Shown: positions 8,214-17,141 of the stretch, piece by piece
How the letters are laid out: each line of letters begins with the position of its first letter
Numbering within the stretch: the first letter of the stretch is position 1
Assembly: GCF_020447265.1 (NCBI RefSeq)
Contig: NZ_JAJADR010000002.1
Location: 620,001 to 684,000 of the forward strand
DNA length: 64,000 nt
DNA from: Hymenobacter lucidus
Lineage (GTDB): Bacteria > Bacteroidota > Bacteroidia > Cytophagales > Hymenobacteraceae
Direction: 5' to 3'
The notes under the pieces: model-generated
What the model was told of the DNA's origin: nothing
What the model saw: only the letters and a program-made list of their open reading frames with translations
Database searches by the model: none
Translations under genes and position numbers: made by a program

Positions 8214-10481
8214 CTATTCGGTTTCGACTAGTGCGGCTGTAGAGCCCGTGAGTGGGCGGGGCCGGATGATGAACGCGCCTTTACTGGTAACATCATGCGT
8301 CTGAAAGCCAGCAGCTTGCAGCAGCGAATCTTGCCGCAGCACGTACCACGATTTGCAGGAGGAATCGAAAATAACCTTCGCTTTTTTTCCGAACAGCTGA
8401 GCTAACTCATTGGGTTTCACCCAGGCATTGCGCCGCAGCACAATTACATCGACGGGGCTGGCAGCCTTAGCATCATCCACCTTGCCAGCTACAAAAGCCA
8501 GCCGGATGCCGCGCCACACCGCTACGGCTACGTGGGGCGTGGGCTGAGCCGTGGGCATGGGCGCCTGCTGCCAGCCGGTGTGGTAAACCACCTGCCGGGC
8601 CTCGCGCTGAATAATGCCGGGCACGATGCGGTAGGTACGCTCGGTTTCAGAGAGCGGCAGCGAATCGACGGTGACGATATGAGCCGCCGCGCCCTGCCAG
8701 AACCCGCACACCGAGCGGCGCGGAATACTATAGATGACCAGCTCTTCATTGGTAGTGAGGGCGCGGGCGGCCCACACGCGGCTACCGGCAAGCAAGGCCA
8801 TGAGCGTGCAGGCCACGCCCAACCACGGCAGCCGCTTGACGGCCACAAACGTGAGCAGCGCCAGGATGATACCGAAAATAAGCCAGGCCTGGGGTGGGGT
8901 AACGTGCACGTTTTTGATGAGGGCCTCGGGCATGGTGCGGCCAATCCAGAAGATGTATTCGTTGAAGGCAAGAATCATCTTCTCGAAAACCCAGGCAATA
9001 CTTTGGGGCAGCCAGTCGAGAACGTTCAGCACCGTAGCCGGCACAAACAACCCGATGCACGCTACTACCCCTTTGGCCGCCAGCAAGGCAATGCCCACGT
9101 ACACCGCCACCGAGGAAATGGGCACGGCCACCAGGTTGGAGGCCAGAAAGCTGAGCGGAAACTGATGAAAGTAAAACAAGCCCAGCGGGAACGTGGCCAC
9201 CTGCGCCGCCAACGACAGCGCCGTAGCCTGCCATATCCAGTCGGCCACCCAACCGGCCGCTTTCCAGGATTTCTGCACCGCTTTCGGCTGCCACGGGCGG
9301 ATGCGGTCGGCGGCTTTATCCTTGAAATCGAACCAGGCGGCAATTTGGGGCTGGAGGTACACGATACTAAGTACAGCCAGAAAGCTGAGCTGAAAGCCCA
9401 CATCGGCCAGCAGATACGGGTCGTAGCAGAGCAGGCAAAAGGCGGCTACGGCCAGCGTGTTGTACATATTGCTCTGCCGGCCGGTAGCCCTGGCCACAAT
9501 AATAAAGCTGAACATGACGGCCGCCCGCAGCACTGAAGCCGACAGGCCCGTCAGAAAAGCATAGCTCCAGATGACGGCCAGCCCCACACCCGCCGACCAG
9601 AACCGGAAGCCCGGCGTGGCGCCAAAAAACCGCTTCAGGCTAACCGTCACGAGGGTGAAGAGCAACCCTACCTGCAGGCCCGAAACGGCCATGATATGCG
9701 TCGTGCCCGTGTTAGCGTAGGCCTGCTTGGTATCCTGATCCACTTCATCCTTGATGCCCAGCACCAGGGCCGAGGCCAGGGCATATTCCCGTTTTTCCTT
9801 TACGTACTGTCTAAAAACGCCATCCAGCACCCGGGCCGCCCGCATACTGACGGCCTTCAGATAGCTCGGCGGCTGAACGTCCAGCAGGCGGTACTGGTCG
9901 GCGTGAATGAACTGCTGGTGATACACCTGGTGGTAGCCCAGGTAGCGGCGGTAGTCAAACTCGCCGGGGTTGAGCGGGGCTTTAGCCGGCGCGGGTCCGC
10001 CACGCACCAGCCAGACGTCGCCGTAGCGGGGCGCGGCCACGCCCGAGTCGCGCGGTACCGACACCCGAATACCACCCAACGCCACCCGCCACTGCCCCGC
10101 AATGCGCACCGCCGACACGCGCACGGTGGTAGCGTACGTAGCGGGCCGCACCACGGTATAGTCGTCTACCACGGCGCGGTAGAACTCGATGGGGCCGCTC
10201 AATTGGCTCAGGTGCTGGGGCTGGCGCTTTTCGGTGGCCTGCTGGGTGAGCGTGAGACCGGCCACGAACAGGCACAGCATAGCTAGCAGCCCCGCCGCAT
10301 CCGTTGGGCCGGGCGTGGGCTGACGGTTGGCCCAGGTTTGCACTCCAATAAACAGCAGCGTGAGACTCGCCAGCGCCCAGCGCAGATCCGGTAACTCAGC
10401 GCCGAAGTAGAGGTAGGTCAGCACGCCGGCGGCCAAGGCCAGAAACAGGCGTACAAAGGCATAGGGTGCCCATTGTATCAT
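8214..10481 (-). CDS. comEC: ComEC/Rec2-type DNA internalization channel
   Basis: 755 residues. Hydrophobic segments at the N-terminus are followed by an OB-like soluble part (RVSVPRDSGVAAPRYGDVW) and then the competence core, with the signature GTTHIMAVSGLQVG near residues 255-270 and many transmembrane helices up to about 570. The C-terminal 180 residues are soluble but show no HxHxDH metallo-beta-lactamase motif, so the nuclease-like domain of many ComEC proteins is absent or degenerate. ComEC carries single-stranded DNA across the inner membrane in natural transformation. No other competence gene is nearby. Length fits Bacteroidota ComEC homologues. Confidence 0.88.
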   Translation of the reverse strand: MIQWAPYAFVRLFLALAAGVLTYLYFGAELPDLRWALASLTLLFIGVQTWANRQPTPGPTDAAGLLAMLCLFVAGLTLTQQATEKRQPQHLSQLSGPIEFYRAVVDDYTVVRPATYATTVRVSAVRIAGQWRVALGGIRVSVPRDSGVAAPRYGDVWLVRGGPAPAKAPLNPGEFDYRRYLGYHQVYHQQFIHADQYRLLDVQPPSYLKAVSMRAARVLDGVFRQYVKEKREYALASALVLGIKDEVDQDTKQAYANTGTTHIMAVSGLQVGLLFTLVTVSLKRFFGATPGFRFWSAGVGLAVIWSYAFLTGLSASVLRAAVMFSFIIVARATGRQSNMYNTLAVAAFCLLCYDPYLLADVGFQLSFLAVLSIVYLQPQIAAWFDFKDKAADRIRPWQPKAVQKSWKAAGWVADWIWQATALSLAAQVATFPLGLFYFHQFPLSFLASNLVAVPISSVAVYVGIALLAAKGVVACIGLFVPATVLNVLDWLPQSIAWVFEKMILAFNEYIFWIGRTMPEALIKNVHVTPPQAWLIFGIILALLTFVAVKRLPWLGVACTLMALLAGSRVWAARALTTNEELVIYSIPRRSVCGFWQGAAAHIVTVDSLPLSETERTYRIVPGIIQREARQVVYHTGWQQAPMPTAQPTPHVAVAVWRGIRLAFVAGKVDDAKAASPVDVIVLRRNAWVKPNELAQLFGKKAKVIFDSSCKSWYVLRQDSLLQAAGFQTHDVTSKGAFIIRPRPLTGSTAALVETE

Positions 10482-10578
10482 AACGGAATAGCAGAGTAAC
10501 TAACAATAATGCTTAACGCACCAAGTATACTCAAACTAATCCGCAGTTAGTAGCCCCGCTTGCTGATACGCGGAACTG

Positions 10579-10851
10579 TTACAACCCAAGGTCGCGAAAA
10601 AGCCACATCATTGCCGACAGAGGTATCAGAATAGTAACCGCCAGCAGAAAGAACCAGGTAGCCGCAGTGGTTTTGCCAACCTCTCCTTCCCGCCTGATAA
10701 TCTGGTGAGCCGTCAAAGCTAGTAGCAGCACCTGGCCAATAATGCCAGCTAGAGCGCTCAGGCCATACACCGGCACCAGGAAGAAAGCGTCCACCACTGG
10801 CAGCCACGTAGTTAGCCCGCGCTTTACGGTGCTGGCCAGGTCCTCAGGCAT
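10579..10851 (-). CDS. Small membrane protein of unknown function
   Basis: 90 residues from the ATG at 10851 (MPEDLASTVKRGLTTWLP). Two or three hydrophobic helices are visible: DAFFLVPVYGLSALAGIIG, VLLLALTAHQII and AATWFFLLAVTILIPLSAMM. I do not recognise a named family. The start overlaps the last 8 bp of the GNAT gene, which suggests translational coupling and favours this start over one further upstream. Function cannot be assigned. Confidence 0.6.
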   Translation of the reverse strand: MPEDLASTVKRGLTTWLPVVDAFFLVPVYGLSALAGIIGQVLLLALTAHQIIRREGEVGKTTAATWFFLLAVTILIPLSAMMWLFRDLGL

Positions 10852-11293
10852 TGCCCTGCGGCTTGCTCCACACCATCTTAAAATGCTCAATGTCGCACTC
10901 CGTAAACTGGTCCCCGACTTTGCTGAAGCCGTGCCGCTCGTAGAACGGAATGGCCCGCAGCTGGGCGTTCAGGTACACAGTGGCTTCGGGGTGTTTCTGC
11001 TGCACATCGAGTAGCACCCGTTTCAGCAGCACGCTGCCCACGGCTTGGTTGCGAAACTCCTGGAGCACGGCAAACCGCTCTAGTTTCACCCCATTCTCAG
11101 TGGTGCGCCAGCGGGCGGCGCCGCAGGGCGTGCCGTCGGCGGCGCGGGCCAGGTAGTGGCGGGCATCGGTCCGGTCGTGAAGGTCGTATTCGGCGTCGGC
11201 GGGCACGCCCTGCTCGTGCACGAATACGGTTTCACGGATGGTAAAGGCGGCGTCAAGGTCGCGCAGGTCGGAAACGGGTTCAGCGGTAATCAT
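10844..11293 (-). CDS. GNAT family N-acetyltransferase
   Basis: 149 residues from ATG 11293 (MITAEPVSDLRDLDAAFTIR). The region RETVFVHEQGVPADAEYD at 20-37 is typical of the ElaA/YjcF-like GNAT branch. The acetyl-CoA loop follows LERFAVLQEFRNQAVGSVLL (about 75-94), and YLNAQLRAIPFYERHGF marks beta5 and the closing helix. It should transfer an acetyl group from acetyl-CoA to an amine. The substrate is unknown. It overlaps the following small membrane-protein gene by 8 bp. An upstream extension to 11374 is possible but carries no family sequence. Confidence 0.85.
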   Translation of the reverse strand: MITAEPVSDLRDLDAAFTIRETVFVHEQGVPADAEYDLHDRTDARHYLARAADGTPCGAARWRTTENGVKLERFAVLQEFRNQAVGSVLLKRVLLDVQQKHPEATVYLNAQLRAIPFYERHGFSKVGDQFTECDIEHFKMVWSKPQGNA

Positions 11294-11356
11294 AAGTGAC
11301 AAGGCCTGGGGGCAGGCAGGTAAGTGACATACAAAGTAAGGCCAGCGGCCGGGAAA

Positions 11357-11386
11357 CAAAAGAACCACCCGCAACGCAGGTGGTTC
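11357..11386 (-). terminator. Terminator downstream of phoH
   Basis: The stem GAACCACC (11362-11369) pairs with GGTGGTTC (11379-11386). Reading the minus strand, TTTTGTTTCCC follows. It lies 26 bp after the phoH stop. Confidence 0.7.
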
Positions 11387-11412
11387 GTTCTTTACTACTC
11401 GAAACGGCCAGC

Positions 11413-12522
11413 TTACAGCTGCTGCTCGTGGTTGACGGGCAGGTTACTCATGCCGTCATCCTCGGGGCGGGCGTCGGGGTGACGGGCCGGGTCGGGCGCC
11501 TGGATGGGGCCCGAGCGGTAGGGCCGGGCCTCGCGCACGGGCCGGTTGGCCTGGTCACGCTGCTCCTTGATGTCGTGGCGGTCGTAGGCCACCACGATTT
11601 CCTTTACCAGGCGGTGGCGCACCACGTCGTCGGCCGTCATTTCCACGAAGCCGATGCCGCGCACATCCTTGAGGATGTCCAGGGCCTGCATCAAACCTGA
11701 TTTCTGCTTGGTGGGCAAATCAATCTGGCTTCGGTCACCGTTCACCATCACCTTCGCCATGGGGCCCATGCGGGTCAGAAACATCTTCAGCTGCGAAGGC
11801 GTAGTGTTTTGGGCCTCGTCGAGCAGCACGAAGGCGTTGTTGAGCGTACGGCCGCGCATGTAGGCCAGCGGGGCAATTTCGATGATCTTGTTTTCCTGGT
11901 AGAACTTCAGCTTTTCCGGCGGAATCATGTCTTCCAGCGCGTCGTAAATCGGGCGCAGATACGGGTCAACCTTTTCCTTCATGTCGCCCGGCAAAAAGCC
12001 CAGGCTTTCACCGGCTTCTACCACCGGGCGGGAGATGATGATCTTCTTGACCTCCTTATTTTTCAACGCCCGCACGGCCAGGGCCACCGAAATGTAGGTT
12101 TTGCCGGTACCGGCCGGCCCGAGGGCAAAGACCAGGTCGTTTTTCATGACGGCATCCACCAGCTTCTGCTGGTTGGGCGTTTTGGCCTTGATAACGCCGC
12201 CCTTGGCCCCGAACACGATAACGTCGGCGGGCGAGGTCATGGCAATCTGCCGCTCTTCCAGCTCGTCGTCAGCCGAGGCCAGGTACTGGGAAACGGTTTT
12301 GTCGGTGATTTGTCCGAATTGGTGATAATGCTCGATTAGGGACGACAGGATTTCGTTGATCCTGGCAATTACGGACGTCTGTCCCTGAATCTTGATTTCG
12401 TTGCCTCGCGAAATGATTTTGCTGCCGGGAAAGGCCGCGGCCAGCTGGCGGATGTTCTGGTTGTCGGGTCCAAGGAATTCGACAAGAGAGACGTTTTCGA
12501 GCGTGATGATTTTCTCGACCAA
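11413..12522 (-). CDS. phoH: PhoH-like ATPase
   Basis: 369 residues. An N-terminal KH-like part (about 15-75, with FPGSKIISRGNEIKIQG) precedes a P-loop ATPase with Walker A ALGPAGTGKTYIS (about 133-145) and Walker B NAFVLLDEAQNTTPSQ (about 230-245). It is a cytoplasmic ATP-binding protein of the PhoH/YbeZ type, linked in other bacteria to RNA metabolism and ribosome assembly together with YbeY. The only start fitting the conserved N-terminus is TTG at 12522. A stop codon closes the frame shortly upstream. It ends in a clear terminator. The C-terminal 40 residues are low-complexity and probably disordered. Confidence 0.9.
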   Translation of the reverse strand: MVEKIITLENVSLVEFLGPDNQNIRQLAAAFPGSKIISRGNEIKIQGQTSVIARINEILSSLIEHYHQFGQITDKTVSQYLASADDELEERQIAMTSPADVIVFGAKGGVIKAKTPNQQKLVDAVMKNDLVFALGPAGTGKTYISVALAVRALKNKEVKKIIISRPVVEAGESLGFLPGDMKEKVDPYLRPIYDALEDMIPPEKLKFYQENKIIEIAPLAYMRGRTLNNAFVLLDEAQNTTPSQLKMFLTRMGPMAKVMVNGDRSQIDLPTKQKSGLMQALDILKDVRGIGFVEMTADDVVRHRLVKEIVVAYDRHDIKEQRDQANRPVREARPYRSGPIQAPDPARHPDARPEDDGMSNLPVNHEQQL

Positions 12523-12597
12523 ACTGTAGTTGCTTTTAAGCTGAGAGAGTTAGAGAATGATGATGGCAAAAGGGCGGCTGGTTCCGCCCAAATCGCC

Positions 12598-12605
12598 TAC
12601 TTTTG
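12598..12605 (+). promoter_or_regulatory. -7 box before the SAM hydrolase gene
   Basis: TACTTTTG matches TAnnTTTG and lies 52 bp upstream of the ATG at 12657. No convincing -33 TTG is seen. Confidence 0.35.
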
Positions 12606-12656
12606 CCGCCCCTAAAGCAGGGTAAACAATAGTACGAATAACTGAGAAATTCCGGC

Positions 12657-13427
12657 ATGGGGCTGATTACGTTTCTGTCCGACTTTGGCTACCGCGACCA
12701 TTACGTGGCCGCCGTGAAAGCACGGATTATGCAGCTGGCGCCCACCCAACCGGTTCTGGACATCAGCCACGCTGTCGAACCCTTTAACATCGCGCACGCC
12801 CTTCACGTTCTCGATTCCGTATTTCGAGACTTTCCCAAGGGCACGGTGCACCTCATCGGAGTGAACGACCACGGCGGCAGCAAGGGCAGCTGGCAGGCGG
12901 CGCTCTTCGAGGACCATTATTTCGTGGCGGCCAACAACGGCCTGCTGGCATTGCTCACCGATGGCAAGGCCGATGAAATAGTGAAGCTGCCCGCGCCGTC
13001 TACCTCCTCGCCTACCCGCGACATACTGGCCCCGGCCGCCGTGCATCTGGCCCAGGGCGGCCTGCTCACCGACCTCGGCCCCGCCGCCACCGACTCCTAC
13101 CAGCTTCTGAACCGGCAGCTGCGCCTGCAGGACAACCGCATCACCGGCCACGTCATCCACGTCGACCACTACGGCAACCTGATTACCAACATCAGCCGCA
13201 CGGCCCTGGAGGTTATCGGCCGCAACCGGCCCTGCACCATTCACTTCGCCCGCGAAACCGTGCGCGACATTGTCCCTCACTTCCAGGCCGCCGACCCTGG
13301 TGACGCAGTCTGCATCTTCAACAGCCAGGGCCGCCTGTGCATCGGCGTCAACCAGGGCAACGCTGCCGAGCTGCTGGGTCTCTACTTCGATTCACAGGTC
13401 GATATCCGCTTCCCGGCGGAAGGCTAA
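12657..13427 (+). CDS. SAM hydroxide adenosyltransferase (SAM hydrolase, DUF62)
   Basis: 256 residues. The opening GLITFLSDFGYRDHYVAAVK is diagnostic of the SAM hydroxide adenosyltransferase family. VLDISHAVEPFNI, VVGVND-like LIGVNDHGG and HVDHYGNLITNI are further family blocks. These trimeric enzymes convert S-adenosylmethionine and water to adenosine and methionine. Relatives include fluorinases, but no halogenase-specific loop can be judged by eye. The gene is transcribed divergently from phoH and ends 133 bp before the next gene. Physiological role in bacteria is poorly understood. Confidence 0.9.
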   Translation: MGLITFLSDFGYRDHYVAAVKARIMQLAPTQPVLDISHAVEPFNIAHALHVLDSVFRDFPKGTVHLIGVNDHGGSKGSWQAALFEDHYFVAANNGLLALLTDGKADEIVKLPAPSTSSPTRDILAPAAVHLAQGGLLTDLGPAATDSYQLLNRQLRLQDNRITGHVIHVDHYGNLITNISRTALEVIGRNRPCTIHFARETVRDIVPHFQAADPGDAVCIFNSQGRLCIGVNQGNAAELLGLYFDSQVDIRFPAEG

Positions 13428-13560
13428 GCCGTTGGCTTTTGTCGGCAAAAACCCGTTTATTGAGCTGGAAACAGGCTTTATTAATCGTTTATTTATTATG
13501 TTAAGTAATTAAGGTCATTCTGTCAGCTAAGCCTTTTTCCGTCTTAACCCATTATATTTC

Positions 13561-13881
13561 ATGCTGATTCGCATTGTGCGCCTGACGCTGCAGCCCGGAC
13601 GGGTAGCCGATTTCCTGGCCATATTCCGGGACTCGGAAAATCAAATCCGGAATATGCCCGGCTGCCGCCACTTAGAACTGTGGCAGGATGCCGACGCGTC
13701 CAACATCTACTGCACCCACAGCCACTGGGACTCGGCCGCCGACCTGGATGCTTACCGCCACTCGGCGCTGTTTGGGCAGGTGTGGCCGGCTACCAAGGCG
13801 CTGTTTGCGGCCCCGCCCCTGGCTTTTTCCGTATACCCGGCCAGTGTGGAGCCTACCACCCCCTCCCTGCCCACTACCTAA
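13561..13881 (+). CDS. Antibiotic biosynthesis monooxygenase (ABM) domain protein
   Basis: 106 residues forming one dimeric alpha/beta-barrel (ABM) domain. MLIRIVRLTLQPGRVADFLA is strand 1, NMPGCRHLELWQDADASN is the central hairpin, and THSHWDSAADLDAYRHSALF is the HWxSxxxLxxYrxS block. Relatives act as cofactor-free monooxygenases or quinol oxidases, or have no known activity. The stop overlaps the hscB start (TAATG), so the two genes are translationally coupled. No sequence clue to the substrate. Confidence 0.8.
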   Translation: MLIRIVRLTLQPGRVADFLAIFRDSENQIRNMPGCRHLELWQDADASNIYCTHSHWDSAADLDAYRHSALFGQVWPATKALFAAPPLAFSVYPASVEPTTPSLPTT

Positions 13882-14417
13882 TGACAACCGACTACTTCGA
13901 ATTCTACGGCCTGCCCGAAAGCTTCCAGCCCGACGCGGCCGCCCTGAAAAGCAAATACTACGCCCTCAGCCGCGAGTACCACCCCGACTTCCACGCCACG
14001 GCCGCGCCCGAGCGGCAGCAGGAGATATTACAGCTGGCCACGCGCAATACCAACGCCTACCGCACCCTCTCCGACCCCGACCAGCGCATGGCCTACATCC
14101 TGCACCGGCACGGGCTATTGGAGGAAGGCAAGCAGGAGCTGCCCCCGGATTTTCTAATGGAGGTAATGGAGCTCAACGAGCAGCTGATGGAACTGGAGTT
14201 TGAGCCCGACCCGGCAGCCGTGCAGCGCGTGGAGCACGAAACCCAGGCCCTGACCGACACGCTCGACGCGGGCATTGCGCCGGTTCTGGCTGGCTATGAG
14301 GGCCTCCCCGCCGACGTGCGCCCCCAGGCCCTGCAGCAGATTCGCACATATTATCTCAAAAAGCGGTATTTGTTGCGTATTCACGAAAGTCTCGCTAAGT
14401 TTGCAACCCGTTCCTGA
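13881..14417 (+). CDS. hscB: Fe-S assembly co-chaperone HscB
   Basis: 178 residues. An N-terminal J domain (about 3-75) carries REYHPDFH with the HPD triad that stimulates Hsp70-type HscA. The C-terminal helical domain (about 90-175; EVMELNEQLMELE and IRTYYLKKRYLLRIHESL) binds the IscU scaffold. HscB passes nascent iron-sulfur clusters from IscU to acceptors. The start overlaps the stop of the ABM gene. A tRNA-Leu follows 18 bp after the stop. No isc or suf genes are in the window. Confidence 0.88.
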   Translation: MTTDYFEFYGLPESFQPDAAALKSKYYALSREYHPDFHATAAPERQQEILQLATRNTNAYRTLSDPDQRMAYILHRHGLLEEGKQELPPDFLMEVMELNEQLMELEFEPDPAAVQRVEHETQALTDTLDAGIAPVLAGYEGLPADVRPQALQQIRTYYLKKRYLLRIHESLAKFATRS

Positions 14418-14435
14418 GTCGTGGGAACGGAAAAC

Positions 14436-14517
14436 GCCCGGATGGCGGAACTGGTAGACGCGTCGGTCTCAAACACCGATATCGAGAGATATGCCGGTTC
14501 GATTCCGGCTCCGGGTA
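14436..14517 (+). tRNA. tRNA-Leu (anticodon CAA)
   Basis: The acceptor stem GCCCGGA pairs with TCCGGGT (one G-U end pair) followed by discriminator A. The anticodon arm TCGGT-CTCAAAC-ACCGA gives anticodon CAA, reading UUG. A long variable arm (ATATCGAGAGATAT) marks a class II tRNA, and GGTTCGATTCC is the T arm. CCA is not encoded. A strong terminator follows. Confidence 0.95.
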
Positions 14518-14547
14518 CTTTGGGAAGGTGAAAACTTCTCAGCCGTA

Positions 14548-14592
14548 AAGCGGCCTTTCTGAGCAATCGGGAAGGCCGCTTTTATGTTTTTT
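14548..14592 (+). terminator. Terminator after tRNA-Leu
   Basis: AAAGCGGCCTTT (14548-14559) pairs with the reverse complement around 14571-14582, followed by ATGTTTTTT. It ends the tRNA or hscB-tRNA transcript. Confidence 0.8.
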
Positions 14593-14712
14593 GGTGTCTT
14601 GGTTTAGATTTTTTGAACCCGCCCCACTCAACCATCCGGAGTGAAGAAACCGTACTACCCCAGAGGTTGCACCCGCTGTGCCACTGATTTCATTTCTTCC
14701 CTTCCGATTTAT

Positions 14713-15366
14713 ATGGCCCGTTTTACCCGCGCCGATGCCGTTACTCAGGCATTGCTGAGCCCGTTGATTCCCGTTTTTTACCACTCCGAAGGCCCGTATG
14801 CCCGGCGCGTGCTACAGGCCTGTTACGAAGGCGGTGTGCGGCTCTTCGAGTTTACCAACCGCGGGCCCAATGCCTTTAACATCTTCGCCGACTTGCAGCA
14901 GTTCGTGGAGGCCGAGTACCCAGATCTGCTGCTCGGGGCTGGCACTATTTACACGGTAGAGGAAGCCGAGCGGTTTATTGCGGCCGGCGCCGACTACATC
15001 GTGCAGCCTATTATCGGAGCGGATGTAGCCCGGCTGTGCCAGCAGCAGGACCTGGCTTGGCTGCCCGGCGTTTCTACGCTCAACGAAATTTACCAGGCCG
15101 AGCAATTGGGGGCAGCTTTTGCCAAGCTGTTTCCTGCCAGCGTGCTGGGCCCCGATTACCTGAAAGCTGTCCGCGGCCCCTTGCCGCAGGTGCGCTTTAT
15201 GGTCACCGGCGGCATTCAGCCCACCCCGGAGGCCGTAGCGGCCTGGATGCAGGCCGGCGCAACCTGCGTAGGCGTGGATTCCCGGCTGCTGAAAACTGAC
15301 GACCCGGCCGCGCTAACCGCACAGGTACGGCAGTTACTGGCAGCTATGAAGCCCGAAGTGGTTTAG
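14713..15366 (+). CDS. eda: KDPG/KHG aldolase
   Basis: 217 residues from ATG 14713 (MARFTRADAVTQALLSPLIP). A TIM-barrel class I aldolase with FEFTNRGPN (catalytic-glutamate strand), LLGAGTIYTVEEAERFIAAG, VQPIIGADVARLC, WLPGVSTLNEI, the Schiff-base lysine in FAKLFPAS, and the phosphate loop MVTGGIQPTPE. It cleaves 2-keto-3-deoxy-6-phosphogluconate or 4-hydroxy-2-oxoglutarate to pyruvate plus an aldehyde. It stands alone, without a kinase or dehydratase of the Entner-Doudoroff or uronate pathway nearby, so its metabolic partner is not known from context. Confidence 0.9.
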   Translation: MARFTRADAVTQALLSPLIPVFYHSEGPYARRVLQACYEGGVRLFEFTNRGPNAFNIFADLQQFVEAEYPDLLLGAGTIYTVEEAERFIAAGADYIVQPIIGADVARLCQQQDLAWLPGVSTLNEIYQAEQLGAAFAKLFPASVLGPDYLKAVRGPLPQVRFMVTGGIQPTPEAVAAWMQAGATCVGVDSRLLKTDDPAALTAQVRQLLAAMKPEVV

Positions 15367-15452
15367 CCAGCAGCGCCCGGCGCAGAAGGTTGTTTTCTCT
15401 AACCTAAGTGAACAGCAAGCCTAATACAAGCAGCACCAGCGTTGCCACCCTA

Positions 15453-17141
15453 CTACCAAGACTGGACCTTACGACGAACGGGCGCCTTGGTAGACTTGGA
15501 CTTCGGGGCAGCTTTCGTTTTTGACGCAGCCGGTTTGCGGGCTGGGGCTTTCTGCAATTTTTTCTTAGCTGGAGCTTTTTTGACTGCGGCTGCTTTCAGG
15601 CTGGCGGCTGTGGGCTCCACTCCATATTTTGCCTGAGCCGAATTCGGGCCGGAACTCACGAACAGATCGAACTCGACGCGGCGGTTACGGGCGCGGCCGG
15701 CTTCGGTGGTATTGCTGGCAATGGGGTGGCGCGCACCGTAGCCGCGCATGTCGATGCGGTTTTCTGCTACTCCTTTCTCCAGCAGGTAGCGACGCGCAGC
15801 GGCGGCTCTTTCCCGCGACAAAGCCAGGTTGAACGCCGCCGGCCCCTTACTGTCGGTGTGGCCGGCAATGCTCAGCGAATAGTCGGGGTACTCGGCTAGC
15901 ACCGGCACCATGGCATCGAGCGTGGGATACGAGGAGGGCAGCAGCACCGCTTTGTTCAGCTCGAAGCGGATGGATTTGGTGGCTTCGCGCAGCTTCTGCC
16001 GCACCGCACTCACAATTTCGGGGCAGCCGCCGTTGCTGGCTGGGCCGGCACTGTTGGGGCAGCGGTCCTGGGCATTGAGCACGCCGTCGCCATCCGAATC
16101 CGGAGTATTAGGCGCGGGCGTAGCAGCGGGAGCAGCCGTCGAATCGTTCGGGATGGGGCAGCCGGTGAAATCGACGGTAGTGCCGGCGGTGGTATCCGGG
16201 CATTTGTCTTCCGCATCGGTGATACCGTCGCTGTCGGCGTCGGGGCAGCCGCGCAGCTCGGGCGGGCCGGCGGCATCGGGGCAGCTGTCTTCCTGGTCGG
16301 TTACGCCGTCGTTGTCTTTATCGGGGCACCCGCGCGACTCGGCCGAGCCGGCTTCAGTGGCGCAGGCATCGAGGTAGTCGGGTACGCCGTCTAGGTCACC
16401 ATCCAGCGGGCAGCCGCTTTCGTTTACGGCCACTCCCTGGGGCGTGCCGGGGCACTTATCGAGTCGGTCGGCCACGCCGTCCTCGTCCATATCGAGAGCT
16501 TGGCCCATGTTAAATGTCAGGCCCACGGTATGCTGCAGAAACCGGTCGGCCCACCGCGGCGTCACCAGTTCAGCCGTGCCGTCGAGGTTGGCATTGAGCG
16601 GCAAGTGCTGACCGCTTTGCACAAACAAGCTGACGCCACCGCCCAGCCGGAAGTTGATACCGGCCGCCGTAAACAGGTCGACATAGCCTTTGTTGATATC
16701 GAGGCGGGTGATACTGTCGCGCCGGACCGCCTGGCTTGTATACGTCCAGCCGGAGGAGGCCAGCAGGTAGGGCTGAAAAAACGCATTTTCCTTAAGCGCC
16801 CAGCCGTTGTTGAGCTTGAGCTTGAAGCCCAGATTGATGTTGATCAGCGTGGTGGCAAAATAGTTATTGGCATTGCGTCGTCCGGTCAGCTCGCCGTAGA
16901 ATATCTGGCTATTGAGGTCGAGGCCGCGAAAAAGGTACTGATTGATGGCCAGGCCGGGCGCAATTTTGATGTTGTCGGTCTTCCAGAAATCGGAGCCGAA
17001 GTCGCCCTTGTACTGCAGGCCACTAACCAGCAGGCCGACGCTGGTGCGGCGTTCGGGCGTTTGGCCCAGAATGGGCTGATAAAGCGCCAGCAGGAAAAAT
17101 CCGGTCAGCAGCAGTCGGAAGTTGAGGAGCAAGTGTTTCAT
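15453..17141 (-). CDS. OmpA-family outer-membrane protein with thrombospondin type 3 repeats and a basic tail
   Basis: 562 residues from ATG 17141. Signal peptide MKHLLLNFRLLLTGFFLLAL; a beta-rich membrane part (about 25-225); five calcium-binding TSP3 repeats of the form DxDxDGxxD (DMDEDGVADRLDKCP onward, about 230-365); an OmpA peptidoglycan-binding domain (about 400-510, with IAGHTDSKG and NRRVEFDLF). After it comes a tail of about 50 residues very rich in Lys, Ala and Pro (KKAPAKKKLQKAPARKPAAS) that resembles histone H1 tails and is not part of the usual fold. It probably anchors the outer membrane to peptidoglycan. A longer start at 17177 is unlikely because it precedes the signal peptide. 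Confidence 0.88.
   Translation of the reverse strand: MKHLLLNFRLLLTGFFLLALYQPILGQTPERRTSVGLLVSGLQYKGDFGSDFWKTDNIKIAPGLAINQYLFRGLDLNSQIFYGELTGRRNANNYFATTLININLGFKLKLNNGWALKENAFFQPYLLASSGWTYTSQAVRRDSITRLDINKGYVDLFTAAGINFRLGGGVSLFVQSGQHLPLNANLDGTAELVTPRWADRFLQHTVGLTFNMGQALDMDEDGVADRLDKCPGTPQGVAVNESGCPLDGDLDGVPDYLDACATEAGSAESRGCPDKDNDGVTDQEDSCPDAAGPPELRGCPDADSDGITDAEDKCPDTTAGTTVDFTGCPIPNDSTAAPAATPAPNTPDSDGDGVLNAQDRCPNSAGPASNGGCPEIVSAVRQKLREATKSIRFELNKAVLLPSSYPTLDAMVPVLAEYPDYSLSIAGHTDSKGPAAFNLALSRERAAAARRYLLEKGVAENRIDMRGYGARHPIASNTTEAGRARNRRVEFDLFVSSGPNSAQAKYGVEPTAASLKAAAVKKAPAKKKLQKAPARKPAASKTKAAPKSKSTKAPVRRKVQSW

Noticed and set aside
8532-9536. A 334-codon open frame antisense to comEC
   Set aside because: It is rich in His, Gly, Gln and Arg, as expected from reverse-complemented hydrophobic codons. 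No domain is seen.
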